Program-made: the position numbers and the translations under genes
The notes under the pieces: generated by a model
Database searches by the model: none
What the model was told of the DNA's origin: nothing
What the model saw: the letters and a program-made list of their open reading frames with translations, nothing else
Part shown: piece after piece, positions 1-5,455 of the stretch
Layout of the letters: each line of letters opens with the position of its first letter
Numbering within the stretch: position 1 is the first letter of the stretch
From: Planctomycetota bacterium
GTDB lineage: Bacteria; Planctomycetota; SZUA-567
Assembly (NCBI GenBank): GCA_020861125.1
Contig: JAJBSZ010000235.1
Span: 1-5,455 of the forward strand
Direction of reading: 5' to 3'
DNA length: 5,455 nt

Positions 1-1077
1 GTATTCGGTCTGCTGCCGCACCATGGCGAAACGGGAATCCAGTTCCCGCTCCGTTTCCGACCGGATGTCCTCCAGTTCTCGGCGGCGGCGATCCCGCGAG
101 CGGCCGGCGGTGGTGGGCCAGAGGGGATCGTCTTCCGGCCGGACGAAACGTTCGTGGCAAAACCGCTGCAAAGCGGCCAATTCTTCTTCCGCTTCGAGAT
201 TTTCGCCCAGCCGCACCAGGAGCCCTGCCAGCATCAGGCGGGCCGCCAGCTGTTCGCCGGGGGCAAGGCGATCCCGGCCGGAGCGGGTTTTGCCGAGAAG
301 GTACCGCAGCGCTTCCGCTTCCCCGGCTACCCCATCCTGGCTCCGGCCCGTCTTGTCCAACCGCTCGCGGACGCTGCCAGTCTGGCGGGCGAGAAAGTCC
401 CCTCGCGGTGGCGCCACCACCTCCCGGCGGAGCGCCCAGGCGGAGCGCCAGGTGGCTTCGGCCCGAAGGAGGTAGGGATCTTTCTTGGCCAGGGAAAGCA
501 CCCGAAAGTGTTCGGTGCGGACGACGTCCGGGATGCGCGCCTGATGGTTGAAAAAGGCGATCACCTCCTCTTCCGGCAGATCGGCGCCGCGTTCTCCCAG
601 CAGCAACCGCTGGGTCTGGCGCAGGCTGTCACGAAAGGTGGCGTTGATCCACGCCTGGGCCTCGACGCTGGGCCGGGTGGCGTAGCTCTCCTCGCCGGCG
701 GCAAAACCGCAGGCGGGACAGACGATAATGTCGGCCTGGTAGGAGAGCATGGTCGAGCCGGGATAGGGGCAGAGGTCGGCGTCCCGGCTGGCGGCATGCA
801 GGCGCCAGGGCGGCCGTTCGCCGCCGTCGGCGGGGGCGCGCATGAGCTTATCCACCTCCGGTACCGACACGACGGTGGCACAGGCCGGGCACACCACCTC
901 ATGTTCCGGCAGGGCGGCGATTTCCGTCAGCGGCCGCTGGCGGGGCTGGGGATGTACCTCCCCCGGCCGCAAAGGAAGAGCCCCGATGTCCAGCGCCTGC
1001 GGGGTACCGGGGAGGAGAAAAAAGGCCAAAAGCGCAACGGCTGGCGCCAGGACCGGAACGCGCAGACCGGCCTTCAT
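1..1077 (-). CDS. DUF2225-family exported zinc-ribbon protein (partial, C-terminus outside window)
   Basis: The frame is open for 359 codons from the ATG at 1077 to the left edge, so the C-terminus is missing. Residues 1-28 look like a signal peptide: MKAGLR, a hydrophobic core at about 7-22, then a likely cleavage after TPQA. Two cysteine knuckles follow, CPAC at 63-66 and CPACGFAA at 120-127. Between them lie a conserved-looking SRDADLCPYPG (98-107) and LSYQADIIVC. This order, two CPxC pairs flanking an RDxDxCPxY-like segment with a second CPxCG-[FY]-A, is the hallmark I know for DUF2225. The pairs probably bind one zinc ion (inference). Downstream, about residues 185-300 are helical and TPR-like (DPYLLRAEATWRSAWALRRE; RLMLAGLLVRLGENLEAEEELAAL), as in family members. 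The biochemical role is unknown. The start overlaps the cinA stop in ATGA, so translation is probably coupled. Family call is fairly sure, function is not. Confidence 0.8.
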   Translation of the reverse strand, partial: MKAGLRVPVLAPAVALLAFFLLPGTPQALDIGALPLRPGEVHPQPRQRPLTEIAALPEHEVVCPACATVVSVPEVDKLMRAPADGGERPPWRLHAASRDADLCPYPGSTMLSYQADIIVCPACGFAAGEESYATRPSVEAQAWINATFRDSLRQTQRLLLGERGADLPEEEVIAFFNHQARIPDVVRTEHFRVLSLAKKDPYLLRAEATWRSAWALRREVVAPPRGDFLARQTGSVRERLDKTGRSQDGVAGEAEALRYLLGKTRSGRDRLAPGEQLAARLMLAGLLVRLGENLEAEEELAALQRFCHERFVRPEDDPLWPTTAGRSRDRRRRELEDIRSETERELDSRFAMVRQQTEY

Positions 1078-2387
1078 CCCGCCTGCCACCGGTTGTCCTC
1101 CACGGCGAAGTTGACGGGATACCCCTTGATGGTACGGCGGAGCAGATCCAGGGCGGCATTGGCAGCGCGTATGCGAATGCCCTGCCGGTCGGTGACGGTA
1201 TTGTAGCGCATGCTGCGGGTCAGGCCGGTGCCGTCGGCGTCGAGGCGAGCGCAGGCGATCCACACCGTTCCCACCGGCTTGTCCGGCGTGCCGCCGTCGG
1301 GCCCGGCGATGCCGGTGGTGGCGAGGGAATACATAGGCCTGGGGTAGCCGCCGGTTTTCAGGATTCCTTCCGCCATGGCCGTCACCGTTTCGCGGCTGAC
1401 GGCGCCGTGGGCGGCGATCAGCTCCGGCGAAATTCCCAGCCGGCGTGTTTTCGCCTCGTTGGCGTAGGAGACGATGCCTTCCTGGAGGACATCCGATACG
1501 CCGGGCACGTCTACCAGCAGGCTGGACAGCATGCCGCCGGTGCAGGACTCGGCCACGGCGAGGCCGGCGCCTTCAGCCCGCAAGAGATCCACCACGGCGG
1601 CGGCCAGGGTCTGGCCGTCAACGCCAAATACTTCGTTTCCCAAAACCGCGCGGATTTCTTCTTCGGTTCGGGCGGCGACGGCCTCCGCTTCCGCCATGGT
1701 CTCGCCCTTGGCGTAGAGGCGGACGGTGATGATGGATTCGGCCACGGCGGTGCCGACTTCCGGATTGGACCGTTCGCCCATAAGGTGGCGGATGGCCGTG
1801 CCGATGTCCGACTCGCCCCGGCCGCAGAGGTGCAGGCGGCGCATCACCTCGCAGGCCGCGCCTGCGGCGCCGGCGAGGACCGGCCGGATGGTGGCGGTGA
1901 ACATTTCGCGCATTTCCCGGGGCACGCCCGGCATGCAGAAAATTTTCGCGCCGCGGAGCTCCGCCTGGATGCCGGGGGCGGTGCCGTTGGGATTGACGAT
2001 CCGCTGGGCGCCCACCGGGATCAGGGCCTGGACGCGGTTGTTGTCGGTCATCGGCCGGTTGAACCGCTGGAACATGGCTTCGATTTCCCGCAGGGCGTCC
2101 GGATCCTCGTACAGTTCCACCCCCATGGCGTGGGCCAGGGCCTGGCGGGTACGGTCGTCCTGGGTGGGGCCGAGGCCGCCGGTGAGGATGACCACATCGG
2201 CCTTCTCCGCCGCCTCGAGAAATGCCTCGATGATGTCCGGCGTGACGTCGCCGGCGGTGCGGTGGCCGACGATGCGCCAGCCCAGAAGGGTGCACTGTTC
2301 CGCGAGCCAGGCGGAATTGGTGTCCACGGTGTGGCCGAACAACAGCTCGTCACCACAGGAGAGAAGAAATACGGTCGGTTGGCGCAT
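1074..2387 (-). CDS. cinA: CinA-family protein: COG1058 N-domain plus PncC nicotinamide-nucleotide amidase domain
   Basis: A complete 437-residue protein, near the usual 410-430 of full-length CinA. Residues 1-170 form the MoaB/MogA-like domain (COG1058), with GDELLFGHTVDTN near the start, LTGGLGPTQDD at 69-79, and NPNGTAPGI and MPGVPREM at 132-159. Residues about 180-255 are the linking alpha/beta segment. Residues 258-420 form the PncC domain, with AESCTGG at 279-285 (Ser281 is the expected catalytic serine), GIVSYANEAK, ATTGIAGPDGG at 356-366 and GTVWIA at 373-378. In characterised homologues PncC deamidates NMN to NaMN in pyridine-nucleotide recycling, and the N-domain has ADP-ribose pyrophosphatase activity in some. 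The protein is cytoplasmic. The ATG is preceded by AGGA (2393-2396) at 5 bases spacing, which supports this start. The gene lies 72 bases after the membrane-protein gene and overlaps the DUF2225 gene by 4 bases. No key motif looks broken. The historical competence and DNA-damage link is not evident here. Confidence 0.95.
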   Translation of the reverse strand: MRQPTVFLLSCGDELLFGHTVDTNSAWLAEQCTLLGWRIVGHRTAGDVTPDIIEAFLEAAEKADVVILTGGLGPTQDDRTRQALAHAMGVELYEDPDALREIEAMFQRFNRPMTDNNRVQALIPVGAQRIVNPNGTAPGIQAELRGAKIFCMPGVPREMREMFTATIRPVLAGAAGAACEVMRRLHLCGRGESDIGTAIRHLMGERSNPEVGTAVAESIITVRLYAKGETMAEAEAVAARTEEEIRAVLGNEVFGVDGQTLAAAVVDLLRAEGAGLAVAESCTGGMLSSLLVDVPGVSDVLQEGIVSYANEAKTRRLGISPELIAAHGAVSRETVTAMAEGILKTGGYPRPMYSLATTGIAGPDGGTPDKPVGTVWIACARLDADGTGLTRSMRYNTVTDRQGIRIRAANAALDLLRRTIKGYPVNFAVEDNRWQAG

Positions 2388-2459
2388 CGCGATCCTGACG
2401 TGCTGGGCGCCTTGGGCACGGGGCGCCGGGAAAATGGCAAAATAATCCGTAACAATCGA
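2388..2459 (-). other. 72-base spacer between the membrane-protein gene and cinA
   Basis: The half next to the upstream stop codon is AT-rich for this genome (2433-2460). The half nearer cinA holds two GGCGCC palindromes (2406-2411 and 2422-2427) that could pair across a 10-base loop. No T-run follows the potential hairpin in the direction of transcription, so it is not a standard terminator. Read-through into cinA is therefore the simpler view. Confidence 0.35.
2393..2396 (-). promoter_or_regulatory. Ribosome binding site of cinA
   Basis: AGGA read leftward, 5 bases before the ATG at 2387. It fixes the cinA start and shows that the gene has its own initiation site despite lying within an operon. 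Confidence 0.5.
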
Positions 2460-2903
2460 CTAAGGCAGAAGGTCCGGAATCGGGGGCTGGGTCGGCCGCG
2501 GCGGCCGCAGGGGTGCCGACGCCGGTTCCGCTGCGGGCGGCCGGGCCGTGGCCGGGCGTGGCATCGGCGCGGTCCGTCCTGTCAGGCCGCCGGCGGTGGT
2601 GAGGGCGGCGGCCGGAGGCGGCAGGTCGATCTCTTCCAGCGTTTGCCGGCGCACAGTGGGCGCGTCCACCGTTTCCGGTACCAGCGTGATCGGCGGCGCT
2701 TGGCCTTGACGATCCCGGGGCTCCGGCGGCGGCGCCGGCGGCACCGCATCCGTTGGTGTCGGAGCTCGGGCCACTGTCTCAGTCGGCGGAGCGAGGTAAA
2801 ACAGCAAAAACCCGACGCCGATGCCCCAGAGAAAACACAGCCCGAGAATCAGGGGTCGGGGATTGTAATATTCGACCGGTCGCGGCCGCGCCATTTCTGC
2901 CAT
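2460..2903 (-). CDS. Small single-pass membrane protein with proline-rich tail, function unknown
   Basis: A 147-residue protein that I do not recognise. From the ATG at 2903 it has a short N-terminus (MAEMARPRPVEYYNPRP), one hydrophobic segment at about residues 17-38 (PLILGLCFLWGIGVGFLLFYLA), then a tail of 109 residues containing 31 prolines and much alanine. The positive residues before the helix predict an N-in, C-out anchor with a disordered periplasmic tail, a layout shared by TonB-like and other spacer proteins, but no TonB C-terminal domain follows. A TTG at 2945 would add 14 residues directly after in-frame stops, and an ATG at 2894 would remove 3. None of these starts has a strong Shine-Dalgarno sequence, so the start is uncertain. 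It is the first gene of the leftward unit, 72 bases before cinA, behind a good promoter. The clear hydrophobic segment in this frame, absent from the overlapping frames, argues that it is real. Confidence 0.7.
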   Translation of the reverse strand: MAEMARPRPVEYYNPRPLILGLCFLWGIGVGFLLFYLAPPTETVARAPTPTDAVPPAPPPEPRDRQGQAPPITLVPETVDAPTVRRQTLEEIDLPPPAAALTTAGGLTGRTAPMPRPATARPPAAEPASAPLRPPRPTQPPIPDLLP

Positions 2904-2971
2904 GGGTACCGTACCGTTCGTGGAAGGTTCCAACGAAGACTCCAAAGGCGTTCATCACGTTGTTTTTCTCC

Positions 2972-3000
2972 ATTATCGGAACCACGCCGGGCCAGGTCAA
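2972..3000 (-). promoter_or_regulatory. Sigma-70-type promoter of the leftward operon
   Basis: Reading leftward, the -35 is TTGACC (3000-2995, five of six consensus bases), the spacer is exactly 17 bp (2994-2978), and the -10 is GATAAT (2977-2972, five of six). The predicted transcription start is near 2965, giving a leader of about 60 bases before the ATG at 2903. Position, spacing and strand fit the membrane protein-cinA-DUF2225 unit. This is inferred from consensus only. Confidence 0.6.
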
Positions 3001-3028
3001 CCCTATAGGGATTGATTCTCCTGTCAAT
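3001..3028. promoter_or_regulatory. Dyad-rich block next to the -35 box, possible operator
   Basis: Two symmetric elements lie side by side: a perfect 10-bp palindrome CCCTATAGGG (3001-3010) and the dyad ATTGA-N8-TCAAT (3011-3015 with 3024-3028). They directly abut the leftward -35 box and lie in the intergenic region, outside both coding units. The place suits an activator or repressor site, but no known regulator motif is recognised. Confidence 0.3.
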
Positions 3029-3126
3029 GGCGACGGTACGGATTTTCCGGTACTCTGGGCGGTAGGGTTTTCGCTGGGTTTTTGGTCGTCCTTGCTTTAC
3101 ACTGGACGATCGGACAGCAGCGTGAA

Positions 3127-3152
3127 CCGCCGCTTCAGGCGGGCCCCCCGCC
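3127..3152. repeat. Alternating CCGCC/GGCGG inverted repeats upstream of fliK
   Basis: CCGCC (3127-3131) can pair with GGCGG (3138-3142) across a 6-base loop. The same GGCGGG (3138-3143) can instead pair with CCCGCC (3147-3152) across 3 bases. The two pairings exclude each other. The block ends exactly where the candidate GCCGATAA box starts. In such GC-rich DNA short dyads of this kind arise easily by chance. Confidence 0.35.
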
Positions 3153-3160
3153 GCCGATAA
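3153..3160 (+). promoter_or_regulatory. Candidate sigma-28 (FliA) -10 element upstream of fliK
   Basis: GCCGATAA is an exact match to the flagellar sigma-28 -10 consensus and ends 36 bases before the fliK ATG. That would put the transcription start near 3167 and leave about 30 bases of leader. At the expected 15-base distance the -35 tetramer reads TTCA (3134-3137) instead of TAAA, matching only two of four bases, so the promoter is tentative. Confidence 0.35.
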
Positions 3161-3185
3161 TCGAGGTAACAGAACGGTTGCCGAC

Positions 3186-3191
3186 AGGTGA
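3186..3191 (+). promoter_or_regulatory. Ribosome binding site of fliK
   Basis: AGGTGA, a partial match to the Shine-Dalgarno consensus, ends 5 bases before the ATG at 3197. It favours this ATG over the GTG at 3188, which overlaps the site. Confidence 0.5.
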
Positions 3192-3196
3192 CACCT

Positions 3197-5455
3197 ATGG
3201 ATTCCTGGCCACGCATCACCACTCCGGACGCCACCACTGCCGCCCGGACCACCGGATCGACCCTGCCCGCGCCGGGGACGGTCATCATGGCCACGGTGGA
3301 AGATACCCTGGGCAGCGGTCTGTATTCCCTCCGCTGGAGCGGTAACCGCATCGCCGTCACCAGCCAGGTTTCCCTCGCCATCGGGCAGAGCCTGATCCTG
3401 AAATCGGAACTCTCGCCGGAAGGAAAGACGACCCTGGTGGTGCAGGGACCAGCCTTGCCCACCACCTCCTTTGTCCCCGGTAAAATCATCTATGGCCCGG
3501 GCGGTACATCGGCCGCCGCCGGTTCCGGGGCGGTGGCGGATAACCGGGAACGGACGGCGGGGGGTAGCCTGGCGGCGGGCGTCGGCCAAGCCGTGGCCGG
3601 CGGCGGCACGCGGCCGCTCCAGCCGCTCCTCGGCCTCATTTTACAACCACTGGGCGACCTCGAGGCCGGCGTCGCCACCCTTTTGGCGGCGGTCGACGCG
3701 GAAAAAGCCCACTGGACCACCGCATCCGAGCCTGATGGCGAGAACGATAACGCCGAAGGGGACCAGCCCGCAGCCGACGGGCGGTTCCGTCCGGCTGAAG
3801 GCACCACTTCGGAGGGGTCGGCTTCTGCCCGCGAGGCACCGCCGGCGGACGGTCGGGCCGAAACAGGCCCTCCGGATCAGGCCCGCTCCGGCGAAGGATC
3901 AGACGACACATCGGCCGCGGCTGCTCACCGGTCCGCCGACAGCCGGGAGGTCCTTGACCAGATCCTCCAGGCGGCGGAATTGCCCATCGATCTCCAGGTT
4001 GACGCCGGCCGGAAAATGCCGGAAGTCATTGCCGACAAGGCGGCGGACATCCTCCTCCGCGCCGCCGGTTTGACGCCGGATGACACCGCCATGCAGGCGG
4101 CGCGGGCGCTGATCGACAACAGTGTTCCGGTGGATCGGACCATGGTGCAGGCCCTCCTGGCCCTGCTGGCAGGAGTGGCGGAGGAGGACCGGCCGGCCAT
4201 GCTGCAGGCGGCGGCTCGCCTGGCCGCACGGGACATTCCCCTCGCCGCTCCCCTCGCTTCCGGTCTCGCCGATGTCCTTCGTCGGGAGCAGGGCGTCCAG
4301 GATCTCCTCGCCACGGCGGCGGAGGCTTTGGCATCGGCGGACGCGCCTGATACCGTCCGGTCTCTGATCGATACCGCCCGGGATACCCTTGCTCTCCTAC
4401 GGGTGGATCTCGATGCCGCCGAACCCGCCATCGCCCTCGAACGGTACCTCTCCACCTTCGGCCGGGAAGTGCTGGGCGCCGCTCTCGGGCTGGTGGAGAA
4501 GGCGGCCCAGGCCCTGCTGGAAGCCGATCCGCGCCTGGCCACCATCGATCAAGCCATGGCTGCTATACTCCCGATGGTATCGCGAGGTGCCGCCCAACCC
4601 GTTGCGGAAACCGCCCTGCCAGCCGCTAATTCCGACACCGGCGCCAACGCCTCGCCGGCCGCCACCCCACCGCCGGCTGTGCATCCCGCGATCCAGGCTT
4701 ACCGTACCGCGCCACGGGTATTCCCGGGGCTGGACGCTGTGGAGTTACCGCCCATGCCCCGGGTGGTAACTCTGGGGTCCGCGCCGGTTGCCGCCGGCGT
4801 TGCCCAAGGTGGCGGCGAGGCTGATCCGGCCCGGCTGTTGCCGGAAGCAACCATCCTTCATCCAACGGTTCCGGCCGCTCCGGTGCCGGAGGGGATGGCG
4901 GACGGGACCCTTGGCGACAACGACGACCAGCCGTTGCCCGAAGCGTTGCGGCTGTTTTCGACCCCGGGGCTAGACCCGCCGGAAATGGAGGTGATCCGGC
5001 CCGCCGGTTGGCTCAGCCGTTTGCTGGCGGCGGATGCCGCTGATGCGGCCGGCGCTCAGGCCGAGCGATTGGTGCGGGATCTGCTGTCGGCGGATCCGGA
5101 AATTCGGGCGCGGGCCCTGCTGGACATACCGGAGCGGGAGCCGGAGGTCCTGCGACCCACCGCCGAGCGTCTGGCCCGGGCCGAGGCCCAAATTCTCCGA
5201 TCCTCTCCTCTCCTCACCCGTCTCGCCGACGCTGCCGGAGCGCTTCGCGATCTCGGCCGGCAGATGCTGGCCGTCAAGGCGGAAAACGTCGCTGGCCGGG
5301 ATCGGGATCCCGGCGTAATGCTGGCGGAGGTTCCCTTTTCCCTCGGTAACGACACGGGTGAGGGCCGGATGCAGATGTTTTACCGCCGCAGTGCGGGCAA
5401 ACCCTCCGGCTGGACCTCGAGGGTTATCCTCGACCTCACTACCACCGCCATGGGG
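3197..5455 (+). CDS. fliK: FliK-like flagellar hook-length control protein (partial, C-terminus outside window)
   Basis: Open for 753 codons to the right edge. FliK is exported by the flagellar type III apparatus, measures hook length and switches export from hook to filament subunits through its C-terminal domain acting on FlhB. Residues 27-85 form a beta-rich module (MATVEDTLGSGLYSLRW, IAVTSQVSLAIGQSLILKSEL) like that starting many long FliK-like proteins. About 86-170 is Gly/Ala-rich, and 172-246 is an acidic, Pro/Gly-rich linker. Residues 247-460 are helical and include a 37-residue repeat, about 468-585 is a second Pro/Ala linker, and 610-700 is helical. From 712 on, VPFSLGNDTGEGRMQMFYRR, then RVILDLTTTAMG, matches the opening of Flg_hook (PF02120; compare the usual LDLxxxxLG), but most of that domain is cut off. 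It is much longer than the roughly 400-residue enteric FliK. The ATG has AGGTGA at 3186-3191. An in-frame GTG at 3188 is an alternative, and an in-frame TAA at 3167 bars anything longer. Confidence 0.78.
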   Translation, partial: MDSWPRITTPDATTAARTTGSTLPAPGTVIMATVEDTLGSGLYSLRWSGNRIAVTSQVSLAIGQSLILKSELSPEGKTTLVVQGPALPTTSFVPGKIIYGPGGTSAAAGSGAVADNRERTAGGSLAAGVGQAVAGGGTRPLQPLLGLILQPLGDLEAGVATLLAAVDAEKAHWTTASEPDGENDNAEGDQPAADGRFRPAEGTTSEGSASAREAPPADGRAETGPPDQARSGEGSDDTSAAAAHRSADSREVLDQILQAAELPIDLQVDAGRKMPEVIADKAADILLRAAGLTPDDTAMQAARALIDNSVPVDRTMVQALLALLAGVAEEDRPAMLQAAARLAARDIPLAAPLASGLADVLRREQGVQDLLATAAEALASADAPDTVRSLIDTARDTLALLRVDLDAAEPAIALERYLSTFGREVLGAALGLVEKAAQALLEADPRLATIDQAMAAILPMVSRGAAQPVAETALPAANSDTGANASPAATPPPAVHPAIQAYRTAPRVFPGLDAVELPPMPRVVTLGSAPVAAGVAQGGGEADPARLLPEATILHPTVPAAPVPEGMADGTLGDNDDQPLPEALRLFSTPGLDPPEMEVIRPAGWLSRLLAADAADAAGAQAERLVRDLLSADPEIRARALLDIPEREPEVLRPTAERLARAEAQILRSSPLLTRLADAAGALRDLGRQMLAVKAENVAGRDRDPGVMLAEVPFSLGNDTGEGRMQMFYRRSAGKPSGWTSRVILDLTTTAMG
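4091..4279 (+). repeat. Two-copy 37-residue helical repeat inside fliK
   Basis: Residues 300-324 (QAARALIDNSVPVDRTMVQA...) and 337-361 (QAAARLAARDIPLAAPLASG...) align without gaps with a period of 37 residues (111 bp). Gln, Ala-Ala, Leu, the central Pro and two further Leu are identical (7 of 25), and most hydrophobic positions are conserved. At DNA level the 11-mer TGCAGGCGGCG recurs at 4092 and 4203, exactly 111 bases apart. It looks like an old duplication of a helix-Pro-helix unit. Confidence 0.5.

Noticed and set aside
154..1206. A 350-codon open frame on the plus strand.
   Set aside because: It lies antisense to the DUF2225 gene and the cinA end. It shows no domain motif, while the minus frame has a signal peptide and paired CPAC motifs. 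Long antisense frames are usual in GC-rich coding DNA.
2406..2427. A GGCGCC-loop-GGCGCC hairpin before cinA as a terminator.
   Set aside because: There is no T-run downstream in the direction of transcription, and GGCGCC palindromes are common in such GC-rich DNA.
2779..2955. A possible alternative start ATG at 2955 (MNAFGVFVG...) with GGAG at 2971-2968, in a different frame from the membrane-protein gene.
   Set aside because: The GGAG lies 12 bases from the ATG and directly after the -10 box, so it would probably not be transcribed. The frame then loses the hydrophobic segment and becomes featureless.
1407..3008. A 533-codon open frame on the plus strand, longer than cinA itself.
   Set aside because: Its composition is that of a complement of cinA (runs of Gly, His, Ala, Arg), with no recognisable domain. 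It spans cinA, a spacer and a second gene, and the opposite strand carries unmistakable CinA motifs.
3083..3103. TGGTCGTCCTTGC as a possible sigma-54 promoter for fliK.
   Set aside because: The GG and GC elements are separated by 8 bases instead of the required 10, and no better-spaced version was found nearby.
2849..3589. A 246-codon minus-strand frame crossing the divergent intergenic region.
   Set aside because: It overlaps the start of fliK on one strand and the membrane-protein start on its own strand in another frame. It is Arg/Gly-rich with no motif, and would swallow both promoters.
3925..4545. A 206-codon minus-strand frame inside fliK.
   Set aside because: Its Ser/Arg/Ala-rich product is the typical complement of an Ala/Asp/Leu-rich GC-rich gene, and the plus-strand frame is open far beyond it on both sides.

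Overview
This is a GC-rich window (roughly two thirds G+C by eye) from a flagellated bacterium. It holds four protein-coding genes arranged as two divergent units. The flagellar hook-length control protein, a secreted zinc-ribbon protein and a single-pass membrane protein with a periplasm-style proline-rich tail suggest a Gram-negative cell, perhaps a proteobacterium or a relative. The sequence alone does not fix the phylum. No RNA gene, insertion sequence, CRISPR array or convincing rho-independent terminator is visible.

Leftward unit (minus strand, read from about 2965 down to 1): a small membrane-anchored proline-rich protein of unknown function (2903-2460); cinA, a two-domain CinA/PncC nucleotide-salvage protein (2387-1074); and a DUF2225-type protein with a signal peptide and two CPAC knuckles (1077 to beyond the left edge). 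The last two genes overlap by 4 bases (ATGA). A good sigma-70-type promoter (TTGACC, 17 bp spacer, GATAAT) lies just upstream of the first gene, and a dyad-rich block abuts its -35 box.

Rightward unit (plus strand, 3197 to beyond the right edge): a very long FliK-like protein. It has an N-terminal beta-rich module, two low-complexity linkers around an alpha-helical region that contains a 37-residue repeat, and the start of the C-terminal Flg_hook domain, where the window ends. An exact flagellar sigma-28 -10 sequence, GCCGATAA, sits 36 bases upstream of its ATG, although the matching -35 is poor.

The region between the two units (2904-3196) appears to be purely regulatory. CinA is a cytoplasmic housekeeping enzyme, whereas its two operon partners carry export or membrane signals, so the operon is unlikely to be a single pathway. 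The least explained items are the proline-rich membrane protein and the exported DUF2225 protein. I found no clear evidence of an entirely new system.
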